A stretch of DNA of 64,000 nucleotides, from the NCBI RefSeq assembly GCF_003573695.1, contig NW_020650859.1:2170001-2234000 (forward strand), in the 5' to 3' direction. This stretch comes from Papaver somniferum (lineage: Eukaryota > Streptophyta > Magnoliopsida > Ranunculales > Papaveraceae). Numbering within the stretch: position 1 is the first letter of the stretch; every line of letters starts with the position of its first letter. The notes under the pieces are model-generated. The model was not told the origin of the DNA. It made no database searches and saw only the letters and a program-made list of their open reading frames with translations. The position numbers and the translations under genes were made by a program. Below are positions 23,163 to 33,098 of the stretch, one piece after another.

Positions 23163-23329
23163 CTTCTCTTTTTATTTCTCAACAATCCAATTGACCGTGT
23201 CCTTTTTATCCTACCATTCCAAATCATTAGTGTAATGTGCGGAAGTATCAGGACCCCTAATACTGTGAGCTTGAGGCTGATCCGTCATCGGTACCAATGC
23301 AACAATCTACAAAACATCAAAAGTTAGTT

Positions 23330-23790
23330 GACATATAATATCCGGCATGCTATAAAAAAACAGGGGCTACATAAAAAACAGTACCGACCATACAATATAG
23401 TCGGCAGGGGCTACATAAAAAATAGTACCGACCATACAATATAGTCGGCAGGGGCTACATAAAAAACAGTACCGACCATACAATATCCGGCATGCTATAA
23501 AAAAGATTCATTGCCGACTATATAAAAGTCGGCAAGGTCGAGGATTCCAAAACTCTCCCGACTAAAACATGTTTCAAATACGTCTCCTGTGCTGCAAAAG
23601 TTAAATAGTCGGCAAGGTTCAAATTTTATAACCTGCCGGCTATATTACTGCTCAGGAAACTTCGGCAGGTTTTAATTTTTAGAACCTTCCGGACACATTG
23701 CTGCTCATGAAAAGTCGGCATTTTCTTCAAGAGAAATAATGCCGGCGAGTGTGGTCGGCAAGGTTGAAAATCGTCGACCTTGCCGATACT
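23330..23790. repeat. GCCGAC/GTCGGC motif array, block 4
   Basis: Opens with about three ~55-bp direct repeats of GGGGCTACATAAAAAA plus CAGTACCGACCATACAATAT (23365-23490). Phrases AGTCGGCAAGG, TTGCCGACTA and GGTCGGCAAGG then alternate. It lies just upstream of the transposase gene start, mirroring block 1 on the other side of the element. Confidence 0.7.
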
Positions 23791-23899
23791 GGGCAGCAAA
23801 AGTGAAAAAAAATCCCAAAATCGAATTGCATACGTCCTATGTTGTTGAACCAACAAAGTGATAACAGATACAAAACAACTAGACTGATAATTCTATCTA

Positions 23900-24770
23900 G
23901 TTTAACTCTTATCAGCTTGTATTCGATTGCCAAGGCTGGAATTGCCACAAATCAACACTCTGAAGTTCCTGAAAACAGCGAGATATATACTCCAGAGATT
24001 CATTCTTCCAAAATATTACATTGAATGCCTACACACTGTTATATCAGTATCAACTGTAGAAAAGGTTTGAAATTATCAGGAAGAAGAAAATTTACCCCAT
24101 TTTGGATCATTCAGATCACAGATAGAAAATTAATGTGCCCACACGATCCGATCCTGTGAAGTTGTCTTTTGCCAAAATCTGCATTAAACTGTCCATAAAC
24201 ACCACAACACTCATACCTCTTGGTTGGTTTTGAGTGGAGTTGCTGATTTCTGATAACCGTCGAACCCTCGGCTGCCGGCAACAGAACTAACATAGCATCT
24301 CACTGGTGAAAGATCGACCTCCTCTTCTCACTGATTTGGTTTCTAGAGGGACCTGACTTTATTTTCTTCTCAAACGCACAGGTGTGACTCCTGGTTCACT
24401 GACAACAAATATCAAGAGAATAAAAATTCTCTTTTAACTCCAGTGGAATCTTGTCTTAGTTTTCAAATCCATGCTGACCCAAGCTTTAAGCGTCTATGCC
24501 AATGTTCTCAAATGGATGCTCTTTCTTCCTATATTCAAATTCATGCCATTACACCACCATCAACTGCTACCACCAACAAACAGTTAAAACACCAAAAAAC
24601 TGAAATCAAAAGAATTATATGCTTTAAAACTACATCAAACAATATACGTAATAAAAAATTGCAAAATCTTTACAAAATACTACCTAAAAAAGACGTTATT
24701 CAATAAATCAGGCAATGATAATCACAACCTATATCAGTCCACAAATTACTCTCAGTTATTATGAGTTAAA
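23900..24770. other. Non-coding region right of the Mutator element
   Basis: No gene supported. Short open frames exist on both strands, but I see no domain, splice logic or composition shift. The outer Mutator terminus may lie here but could not be recognised. Confidence 0.35.
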
Positions 24771-24776
24771 TTATAA

Positions 24777-24893
24777 ATGGTGAGACGGGTATTTTATTGT
24801 GCAACGTATATTATAGTTGCTCAGTATGCAACGTGCATATTCGTTGCACATCAAAACATTATGGCGCTACAAAAATCAGGATTTGGTGTAGTG
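24777..24893 (-). mobile_element. CACTA-type element terminus
   Basis: On the minus strand the sequence starts CACTACACCAAATCCTGATT and continues with TTTTGTAGCGCC, the usual CACTA (En/Spm) terminal wording. Inside it are repeated GTTGCA motifs (TTGCAC, GTTGCATA, GTTGCACAAT) like subterminal repeats. The opposite terminus was not found, so this is a remnant or a deleted element. Confidence 0.55.
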
Positions 24894-25150
24894 TCATACC
24901 ATAGAAAAAGATTAGAGGAGCTTAACTTTTAGTCAATTTATGAAGCTATGATAAACGTTGTACTATATGATGATTTCGAACTTCAAGTCCATGTAACTTT
25001 CATCGTTTTTTTCTTCTTCTTTGCGTTGCATTGATTTTTTTATGAGTTTTCTAAATGTTTTGTTAGTTTTAAAGGTCATGAGCTTATTAACTTTTTTTAA
25101 TAAAAACTAATTTTAAATCGTGAATCCAGTATCACATGAACGAGAAGCAG

Positions 25151-25179
25151 ACCCGTGTATAGTACGGGTGACAAACTAG
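25151..25179 (+). mobile_element. Helitron 3' terminus (hairpin + CTAG)
   Basis: A 6-bp stem ACCCGT/ACGGGT (25151-25156 and 25164-25169) with a 7-nt loop is followed 6 nt later by CTAG (25176-25179) and then T. Helitrons end in CTRR, about ten bases after a GC-rich hairpin, and insert before T. The 5' end (TC) was not identified, so the element length is unknown. Confidence 0.6.
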
Positions 25180-27215
25180 TATAATACAGTTGGCAAACAT
25201 TCTTGAATTTTGAAGAAAAAAATCTAATATATAATACAGTTGGCAAACCTTAAGTTTTCATAAAATCTGTCAATGACTCAATAAGCATTTAACCAAAAAG
25301 GCAAGAGTATTATGGGTCTTATCCTCCGAATATTCACTCAGCATACTCTTCTCCGCAGGCAGCTTCATTTAAACAAAAACCAGACTTGTTATATTCGAAA
25401 GAAAGATTTTGGCTATTGTTTATAGTGCTTTGTACGACCGAGACGAGAACCTATAATAATCATGAGGATTTAATCTTTTCAATTTCTTTTCTGAAGACTA
25501 GTTTCCACCAATATCTCAAATGCATAAGTTTCGGACAGAAAAATCAACAATCTACATCTCATTCATCCCAATTTCTATATCCCTGTACTATAACTTATCT
25601 ATCGGAGAATAAGTAAGATGCTTTTATATAATCAACCAGCAAAAGATAGCATCATAGCGTGCAACACATAAAAAGGTTAGTCCAGATATCCACCAAAATT
25701 GCATGTCGAATGAAGTATTTGTGACTCACATGGGCTTTTTAGCTTAGTGTAGTCCCTTTTTGTTGTTTCTTTGGTACAAAGCATTGTTAACAAAATCCTG
25801 CAAATCCGTGTTTTTGTTTATCGGAAACGAGAAGATATATTAGAATGAGAGGATTTACAATAGGCTACCAGTATTGGTAGACGAAATGAAACAAAAAAAG
25901 AGTTAGATCACGTGAAAAAATTATCGCAATCTTTAATAACAGAACTAGAGAAGTTCGCATGAACTTTGTTTCCAGCTGCTGCAGACCAAAGAAGGATTAT
26001 CCTGCAAATTCGTGTTGTTGCTCTACGTTTAGAACTACTTAATTTCGCTTTTGGCTGCGAATTCCAACCGGTTGATGATTCTGTCCACCTGGTTGATTTG
26101 TTAGATGCAGTTTCAAAATCCTGGTCTAAACCTGCAATTAAACGAGGCTTAATTTTTCGACATTCAGCAACAGCGTACCATTCAGTGAAGTTACACTTTA
26201 ACGTACGGGTGCTAGTGCTATGTCACTGGCAGATGAACTGCAACACTTGCAAATAACATAACATCCATCAATAAGGTGAAAATTATATAACAATGATAAA
26301 CGACTTTCAGTTGTAATCATTTGATTTGGCGACAACCCAAGTGAAACTCAATTGGTTAAAACCTCAGGTGCAGGCCCTCACTTGAAACCAAGGTTACTCT
26401 GGCAATTATGACATCGAGAAATCGACTAACAAAAATAATTTGTTCCGTGATAGGTAACTCCATTGTCATAAAGAATTTCATAATTGTCATTCAATTATGA
26501 CATCTACAACGACAACTTTATGTATAGAATGGCAGAGTTTTGTATAAGATAGATCTCCGAAAACATATAAAACAATTGTGCCAAAAATCAGCCTTCAAAG
26601 AGTTTAATTAAGGTTTACAGTGGCCTGTATGATCCGCTAACTCGACTAAATATCTTATTATCACAAGTAGTGAGCACGTGCGATGCATGTCGGCAACGAT
26701 AATTTTATCTACTTGTTTATCTCTGTTTCAATGATACTTTTGTTGTTTTCTGGTTTGGCCTATTTTAAAACCAAAGCATCATTTTTCTGAAACGGAAAAT
26801 TTAGTATTATTATTTATGGTCGTTGCGTAGACAATTTAAATAGCTTTCCGAATATATAGAATTCACAAATATCCAACGTATGGTTAGAAAGATATCAGGT
26901 TTTACAATACCCATCTTCATTTTTATAAAAATGGTATTTTGGTTATTACATAATAACACAGATATATTTTTCCAAGTCCTTATAAAAACTATTTACTATT
27001 TCGGGATCCTCAAATTTGAGAATTTCAGTCCCTTTTTCGTTAAGCATCTCAGTTCATTAACCAAAAAATCCCTATCCCGTTAAGCAATTTGGTCCCTATT
27101 CCGTTTGGTGAACCAAAATCCATTTGGTTTTTCAGATTGCTTACTTGCATTAAAGAGGGGGGAGATGAACGTTGTGCTTGTCTAAGCAAAGGCTCTTATA
27201 GATAGCAGTTATCGG
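25180..27215. other. Non-coding region with short repeats and a tRNA-like relic
   Basis: The phrase ATAATACAGTTGGCAAAC occurs twice about 50 bp apart (25182 and 25232). At 26345-26400, ACTCAATTGGTTAAAACC resembles a tRNA A-box region, with GTGCAGGCCCTCACTTG after it, like the head of an old tRNA-derived SINE. A possible short frame at 25966-26256 has no recognisable feature. Nothing else supportable. Confidence 0.35.
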
Positions 27216-27219
27216 CCGG

Positions 27220-28560
27220 TGCACCATGTCAATTTACATACTTCACACCAATTTTAGGGCAAGACATTTAATGTATGAGCAGGGAAAACTTCATTTGACA
27301 TGAAAATTTTCTGGTAAGATTTTCATATCTTATTTTATATACGGTCAGGTAGCAACCCATCAAAGTCTGAGAGTAAAAGATTTGGTAAAGAATGTGGTTT
27401 TTCGAGTCTAAAAACAGTGAGAAAGAAACGGAAGAAAAGTTGTTATCAGTGCACTGTGGAATGTTGGCGGAAACTAATCAAAATATTTTATCAAAGCCAT
27501 CACACTTCTTTCAATCAAATTCATAGACTGTGATCCATCTAAGGAGACTCAACCTACAATCATCGATCTTACCACATGTTGGTTCTTTCGCATTTCAGTT
27601 ATTGTATGCTTAGTTTCTCTATAAAAGCGTTGAGACAGTACCAAAAAGATAGTTAAGATCGGAGGAGAAAGTGGAGAAACTAAAAATTGGAGACTCGTAT
27701 CAGAGTATAATCGAAAGATAACTAAGATCGTTTTAGTCTGGCCGCATTAGTATAGTATTGGTAAATCTAAAACACTTTTATCTTAATTTCTTTCCTTAGC
27801 CACTATCAATACTTTTATCATCTCACTGAGAACTATTCAAGTCATAGTCCAAAATTTTCTTATGGTATATACATTTGAATTCAGTGGTCTTCTAACAAGT
27901 TTCAAATTTAGACTCCTAGAGATTAACCGTCATAACCTGCTAAACTGGAAATCCAACATTCCAAATGAATTCATTGTCGGTGCCAAACAAATAAACGACG
28001 GACATGTCGCAACTCAGAATCTTGACCCATTGTTCCGCGCCTACGGCAATGACGGAACCATTATTAAGAACGGTTTTGGGCACCATCCTTTTTTTTGGTA
28101 AGACATTAGAAGTAAATCTAGGTCACTCCTTATCTAAATATTTATATTAATACCAAAATTATCCATTTCAATTAAGTTAGTATAATGATTAGTTGTATCA
28201 TCAGATTAACATAATTAGTGGTTAGTGCAAGATTAAATAAAAAAAAAACAACAACTAAATAATCAAACAAAAAAAAATAGTTGGATCATTATGTTAACTA
28301 AAATTACCCCTTAACATAGTTTGGTTGGGAAATGTTTTTTACGACGTAACCGAACAATGTTCGGTTGGAAATATTTTTTACAACTAACCAAACTTAAAGT
28401 TCGGTTAGGACACCCTTTATAAATATAAAGAGGTTGGCTTAATAAGATTATGGTCCCCAGCAAAACCATGGTTCCAAAAATGGTACATTATTAATGGGGT
28501 ATCGTTAATTTTTCACGTGGGCTATTACCTAAGCCCAATAGCATTCAAGACACCGGCTGA
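27220..28560 (+). repeat. Upstream copy of a diverged ~1.3-kb duplication (partner 30160-31125)
   Basis: Shares, in order, with 30160-31125: the CCATG...CACACC block, AATGTTGGCGGAAACTAATC, the TATA phrase CTCTATAAAAGC, the segment around TTGACCCA(C)TGTTTCGC, and TTACCTAAGCCCAATA. Spacing is largely kept, so it is a diverged segmental duplication. Confidence 0.65.
27620..27627 (+). promoter_or_regulatory. TATA box of the possible two-exon gene
   Basis: TATAAAAG in the context TTCTCTATAAAAGCG. The duplicate segment has the same box at 30564-30571. The distance to the first ATG of the proposed gene is about 240 bp. Confidence 0.4.
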
Positions 28561-29272
28561 TATCTTTTTTTGTTTGTTTGAAATCACCGGCAGATATCGT
28601 GACTACAAGAAAAATGACAGACACACGACGTTGAGTTCACACCTCACACGGATTTTAGTGTGTGGGTAGACGCACTGGGTGTGAAGTTACGAAAAATCAA
28701 AAGCTTCATTTCACATGTATCTAAAATGTTTATTTGCTGTGAGATTTTTCTGTCCAGGTCCGTTTAGCCATCTCATTTACATATAATAATGGGTTAACAA
28801 TCCTAGATCGGGATTAACTTCTCAAACAAAACCATGATGTCTCAACCATCAAGTTACCACCAAATCCTAAAGGACTTCAAACAGACCACAATTGAAGCAG
28901 CAATTTAGAGAGAGAAGAAACTAATCCGTCCAAGTGTAGTTTATACGGTTAGTTGGACTGTCCACCTTGCTAATTTAAATTGATCGGACCCTATTAGTCT
29001 GATCTAAGCATCCAACGGGACATAACGAAATTTGGGTTCTTGTATGGTTAATAGTATGTTTTATAAACGATAATAAATCATAATTGAAATTTGTTGATAT
29101 TCTGATCGTCTCATACAAACATGCAAACCGATAGAGTGATGGTTTCCTATTGATATTATTCAATTGGTTGGAGCATTTTCCTTTTATTTGGGTTTTCTTG
29201 CCTTGTTTCTTGCTTTATTGCAGGTATGTGCATAACTACCCAGAGCAAGAAGAGCAATATCATGGGTTCTAA
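27862..29272 (+). CDS. Possible small two-exon gene, family unknown (exons 27862-28097, 29224-29272)
   Basis: The ATG at 27862 opens a 79-codon frame starting MVYTFEFSGLLTSFKFRLLE and ending HHPFF, directly at a good GTAAGA donor (28098). After a TTGCAG acceptor at 29223, the reading continues in frame as WYVHNYPEQEEQYHGF and stops at 29272, giving about 95 aa. The clean phase join supports it. Against it, the duplicate at about 30900-31080 is not open in the same frame, and I recognise no domain. It may be a small unknown protein or a decayed gene. Confidence 0.3.
28600..28690 (+). mobile_element. Degenerate CACTA-like terminus
   Basis: GACTACAAGAAAAATGACAG is one base off the canonical CACTACAAGAAAA end. 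It is followed by GTGTG/CACAC-rich subterminal sequence. It lies inside the intron of the proposed gene. No partner terminus was seen. Confidence 0.35.
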
Positions 29273-30155
29273 AGTGACGATAGATAGTCGGCTAGTGGCT
29301 ATCCGCTTCAATCTATCTTTGGATAAGACTTAGTCCTGATATTTTTCTCCTTGAGCAGTAGTGAAAATGTGAATGTGTTTCCTTGGTGGTTCAAAAGTAC
29401 CAAGTTCTTCACCATATATATAAGTAGCACTTTATTCCGGATGTTTTAGCTGTGCTACAGTTTGATCATGTATCGAAGTTGTGACGATATTTATCCTATT
29501 CCGAATAGCAAAGATCAGTCAAAGTAAAACCAAAATATCGACTCTAGCAAGATCTTATAGATAAGAAAAATAAAAAAAAATAATCCTCATCTGTTAATTG
29601 TGCTCATAAGCTATCAAACCGATCAAGCACTAATCATTTGTTTTATTGTTCAAAATTCCGAATTGGGTTTTCAAGGACCAAGCTAGCTAAAATATGGGAG
29701 CTGGCTCCGAATTGCGTTTCCAAGTCCATTTCACTTTCTTGCACCCTTAAGTTACCTTAAAGGCCAAGCACTATGGTGCCCATTTTCCCTACCCTATCCC
29801 TCGTATGTAGCGAGAAATCCAAAAACACAACTATTATGGTCTTCCATATCCCTTACATGTATAGGGATATCCCCCATTTTCTCTACAAGGTGGATCACAT
29901 CTGATCCAGATAGTAGTAGGGAAGGGAAATCATATGGCTACTCATTTTCCGTATGAATTTACACTTTACATATTTTTTCTGATTGGTTGATTATTTAGCT
30001 AATGACCGCATTACCCTCTATATTTAGTAGAATTTCTGCCCTTGTTACATAACTCCCCAAAATTTAATAAACGGTAGAGATTGAAATGTTAGTGCACACT
30101 AATTAAGGAGTGTCCTGGATGAATAACAACCGGACGTCTGAGTCACACATTTATG
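29273..30155. other. Intergenic, no feature seen
   Basis: AT-rich sequence between the two copies of the 1.3-kb duplication. No coding exon or transposon end that I can support. Confidence 0.4.
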
Positions 30156-30159
30156 CTAA

Positions 30160-31125
30160 TTGGGATGACATCTATCCACCTGAATTTTCCAATTTGTGCC
30201 ATGTAAACCTCACACCAAAGTTATCAATATTTTTACACACGTTTATGATGAGACTAATCAAAATTTCATGTTTTTCCACCATATAAAAGCTTCGTTTGAT
30301 AGGAAAGTTTTCTTTTAAGACTTTCATATCCATCAACGTTTGAGAATAGATAGTTTTGGCAAAAGAATGTGGTTTTCCAAGTCCATAAGCAATGAAAAAG
30401 AAATTAAAGTGGTTATCGATGGAATGTTGGCGGAAACTAATCAAAATATTTATCCAAGTTCACAGATATGAGCAGTATTCATCTCATTAAACTCTACCTA
30501 CATGCGTTGGTCTACCCACATGTTGGTTCTTTAGCATTACCGTTCTGTCAGGATTGGTCTCTCTATAAAAGCATGGTGACTATACTAGAGATAATTTCGA
30601 TAATAGATTAGTCAAAATCCATTAAATTAAGAATTGAGCTTTTGATGAAGTTAATATTCTGGAATCAAATTTAAATAAGTAACAAATAAAGAAAAAATAA
30701 ATAATGGAGACAAAAGATGCTTAAGATCGGTTGAATGCGACTGCACTAATTGAATCCTGGTTAAAGCAGAGTCTGTTTATCTTATTTCGTTTACATAACC
30801 GCTGTCAGTACTTCTCAATTATTATCTAATTGTGGCCGCAATATATTGGAGATGTGAAATTTAATTTTAAGGTTATCGTCCCATCATTTACTTGTGGTTT
30901 TCAAATTCTAATTTCTGGAGACCAACAGTTGTGCTAAATTTGATTATCAAACATTGCAAATGATCAACAAGATTCAAGAATTCATTGTTTGTGCCACAAA
31001 AACCACGAACATATCACAATCCCCAAAATTTTGACCCACTGTTTCGCATATGCTGGCACATTATCAGTGACGGAACCACGATCCATCTTTAATGGGCAAT
31101 TACCTAAGCCCAATATTCTTTGAAT
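30160..31125 (+). repeat. Downstream copy of the diverged ~1.3-kb duplication
   Basis: See partner 27220-28560. TATA box at 30564-30571. The part matching the proposed coding exon has frame-breaking indels and a stop after the SQSPKF wording, so this copy does not code. Confidence 0.6.
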
Positions 31126-31204
31126 TTTGCCTCATATATCGAAGCAACACATTTGAGGGGTGTTACGGGGGTGGCACAGGCACTGGCAAATAATATATAA
31201 AAAC

Positions 31205-31329
31205 GAATTTTGTGCTGGTGCCATTGTAGTATAGAGGTAAAGTCAGTGGATGATGATACCAGTAATCTGAGTTCGAAACTCGCTAGCATCAAATTCTTTA
31301 CCCATTAAAAAAAAGAATGAATTTTGTGC
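31205..31329 (+). mobile_element. tRNA-derived SINE (31216-31318) with 11-bp TSD
   Basis: Perfect TSDs GAATTTTGTGC at 31205-31215 and 31319-31329 flank 103 bp. The head contains a pol III A box TAGTATAGAGG (fits TRGYNNARNNG) and a B box GTTCGAAAC. The order GCCATTGTAGTATAGAGGTA resembles tRNA-Asp. The 3' end is an A-rich tail, AAAAAAAAG. It is not a functional tRNA: the arms do not pair properly and there is no proper acceptor. Confidence 0.88.
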
Positions 31330-31419
31330 ACAAAACAAATTAATTCTATTGACTATTCATTAATATATTATTTTTTTAATTTTAATTCAATCAAAACCTA
31401 AATACATGAGTCCATCTAT

Positions 31420-31446
31420 GTGCACCCTTGTTAACAAGGGGTGCAC
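31420..31446. repeat. Near-perfect palindrome
   Basis: GTGCACCCTTGTT is followed by its inverse AACAAGGGGTGCAC with one extra G, and then a C-run. Could form a cruciform or be an element end. Confidence 0.6.
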
Positions 31447-31909
31447 ATTCCCCCCTTTCCTATAGGATATCCTTTTAACCTAGGGTTTTCATTTATTAAG
31501 TTCATAATTTTTGGGACTCGACAATAACAATAGAATGGGAAAAAGTCAAAACCCTAGTTCCCCATGTTGCCTTAATGGTTTGTTTTTGATCGTTTTTTCT
31601 TAATGGTTTCGTCTTTCTTCTCAACAAAATAAAACAGTCTCTTTTAGTCATCTGTCAATTTACATAAGTTACAAAATTTTCATTGAATTCAAATCATTCA
31701 ATATTCTTAATCTAAAATCAAACAAATTTCTCTCTTTTTGTGTGAAAAATTGATCATGGTAGGATACTCAAATTAACATAATACTACTTATATGGGATAA
31801 GCATACTATGATATCACGTTCTGTAACTACATATGGAAGAGGGAATAATTGTTGTATAAACAACCTTGGGGATCTTATTATAACATTGGTAATGAAGATT
31901 GTTTGAATT

Positions 31910-33098
31910 TGTTGAAAGTTAAACCAAGATACTATGTGAAGCAAACAGAAGTAAACAGAAGAAGTTTATTTGTTTAGGAAGGTCCGGCAGTTTAATTAAG
32001 GAAACTGCCGAGTAAAGAAGGTCTAGCCGTTTGTTAAAACAACGACTGGGTAATGGGTAATTGGCTTAGAAAGGTCTGGTCGTTTTATAAAACAAACGGC
32101 TGGGTAACTTAATGTTTAAGAGTTTGAGTTTCTAGAATTGTCTTTGTTTAGAGTTTAATTTGTTAGGAATGTTCTTTACTTGAGAGTCAAGTTTGTTAAA
32201 CATATATATAGGCTGTTGAGCCATGAGTAGAAACACATCAATTAAGAGAAGTATTTTGTTTGAGTTTAGTTCTGTGTCTTTTCATTAAGTTTTTGATATC
32301 AGATTTTCTATATCTGGTATCAGAGAACTGGTATCAGGTTGTAGGGTTGTGGGTATGAGTTGTTAGTTCGAAGAAGATGACGAATTTAAGTTCAATTAAG
32401 GTACCTGTGTTTGAAGGTAAAAACTTTGAACACTGGAGGTTGCAGATGGAGAATATTTTCACATACCAAGAGGTATGGGATATTGTGAAAGATGGTTATG
32501 TAGAAACAGCAGAAGGAGCTGTAGTTGAAGGAGATGCGCAAACTTTATTGAATGACAACAGAAAGAAGAATTCTAAAGATACATATATTCTTCATCAGGG
32601 TATTCATGAATCTCTCATGGATAGAGTTATCTACATTAAAGAAGTTAAAAGATAATGGGATGGTTTGATAAGCTACTATACAGGATCTGATAAGGTCAAG
32701 AAGGTTAGATTACAAACCTTCAAAAGAAAATATGAATTATTACAGATGGAGACAACTGAAACAATTTCAGGTTTTTTCTCAAAGACATTGAACCTTGTCA
32801 ATGAGATGAAGGCCAATGGTGATACTATAGAAGCTTGCCTGAGAAGTATGAATCAAAAGTTACTGCTATAGAAGAATGAAACACCGTTGCAACAATGACT
32901 CTTAATGAGTTGTTGGGTACATTACAATCTTATGAACAAAGATTGTTAGAGAAAACAACTTCTGCAAAACAAGTTTTTATAGTCTGTTTGAAGGTTTTTG
33001 AGGGTAAACTGACACTCATCCGACTCTACCTACTTTATAGAATCCAAATGATGAAGACAATTAACTTCATTAGTCATCTCCTCAATTCCTTTGGTTAA
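31910..33098 (+). mobile_element. Copia element 5' part: LTR (about 31910-32313), primer site, broken gag
   Basis: The LTR begins near TGTTGAAAG and carries a TATATATAGG promoter at about 32204. A Met-tRNA primer-binding site TGGTATCAGAG lies at 32315-32325. The gag frame starts at 32377: MTNLSSIKVPVFEGKNFEHW, then EVWDIVKDGY, a stop after VKR at 32653, WDGLISYYTGSDKVKKVRLQ, ELLQMETTETISGFF and, after more breaks, TLNELLGTLQSYEQRLLEKT. This is the UBN2-type Copia gag. No protease, integrase or RT follows. The element is cut off near 33100, where minus-strand sequence begins. Confidence 0.8.

Larger units (their letters stand above)
17560..23900 (-). mobile_element. MuDR-like Mutator element (approximate limits)
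   Basis: Bounded here by content, because I could not locate terminal inverted repeats or a 9-bp TSD. It holds a minus-strand transposase gene on the right (23162-20251), two plus-strand accessory reading regions on the left (17655-18737 and 19169-19558), and four blocks of GCCGAC/GTCGGC motifs placed outside and between the genes. Convergent genes recall maize MuDR (mudrA/mudrB), although the second gene here is not mudrB-like. All the genes carry stops or frameshifts except the GRF-type one. Confidence 0.7.

Noticed and set aside
31216..31291. Functional tRNA gene
   Set aside because: A and B boxes are good, but the arms and acceptor stem do not pair well. Flanking TSDs and an A-tail identify a SINE.
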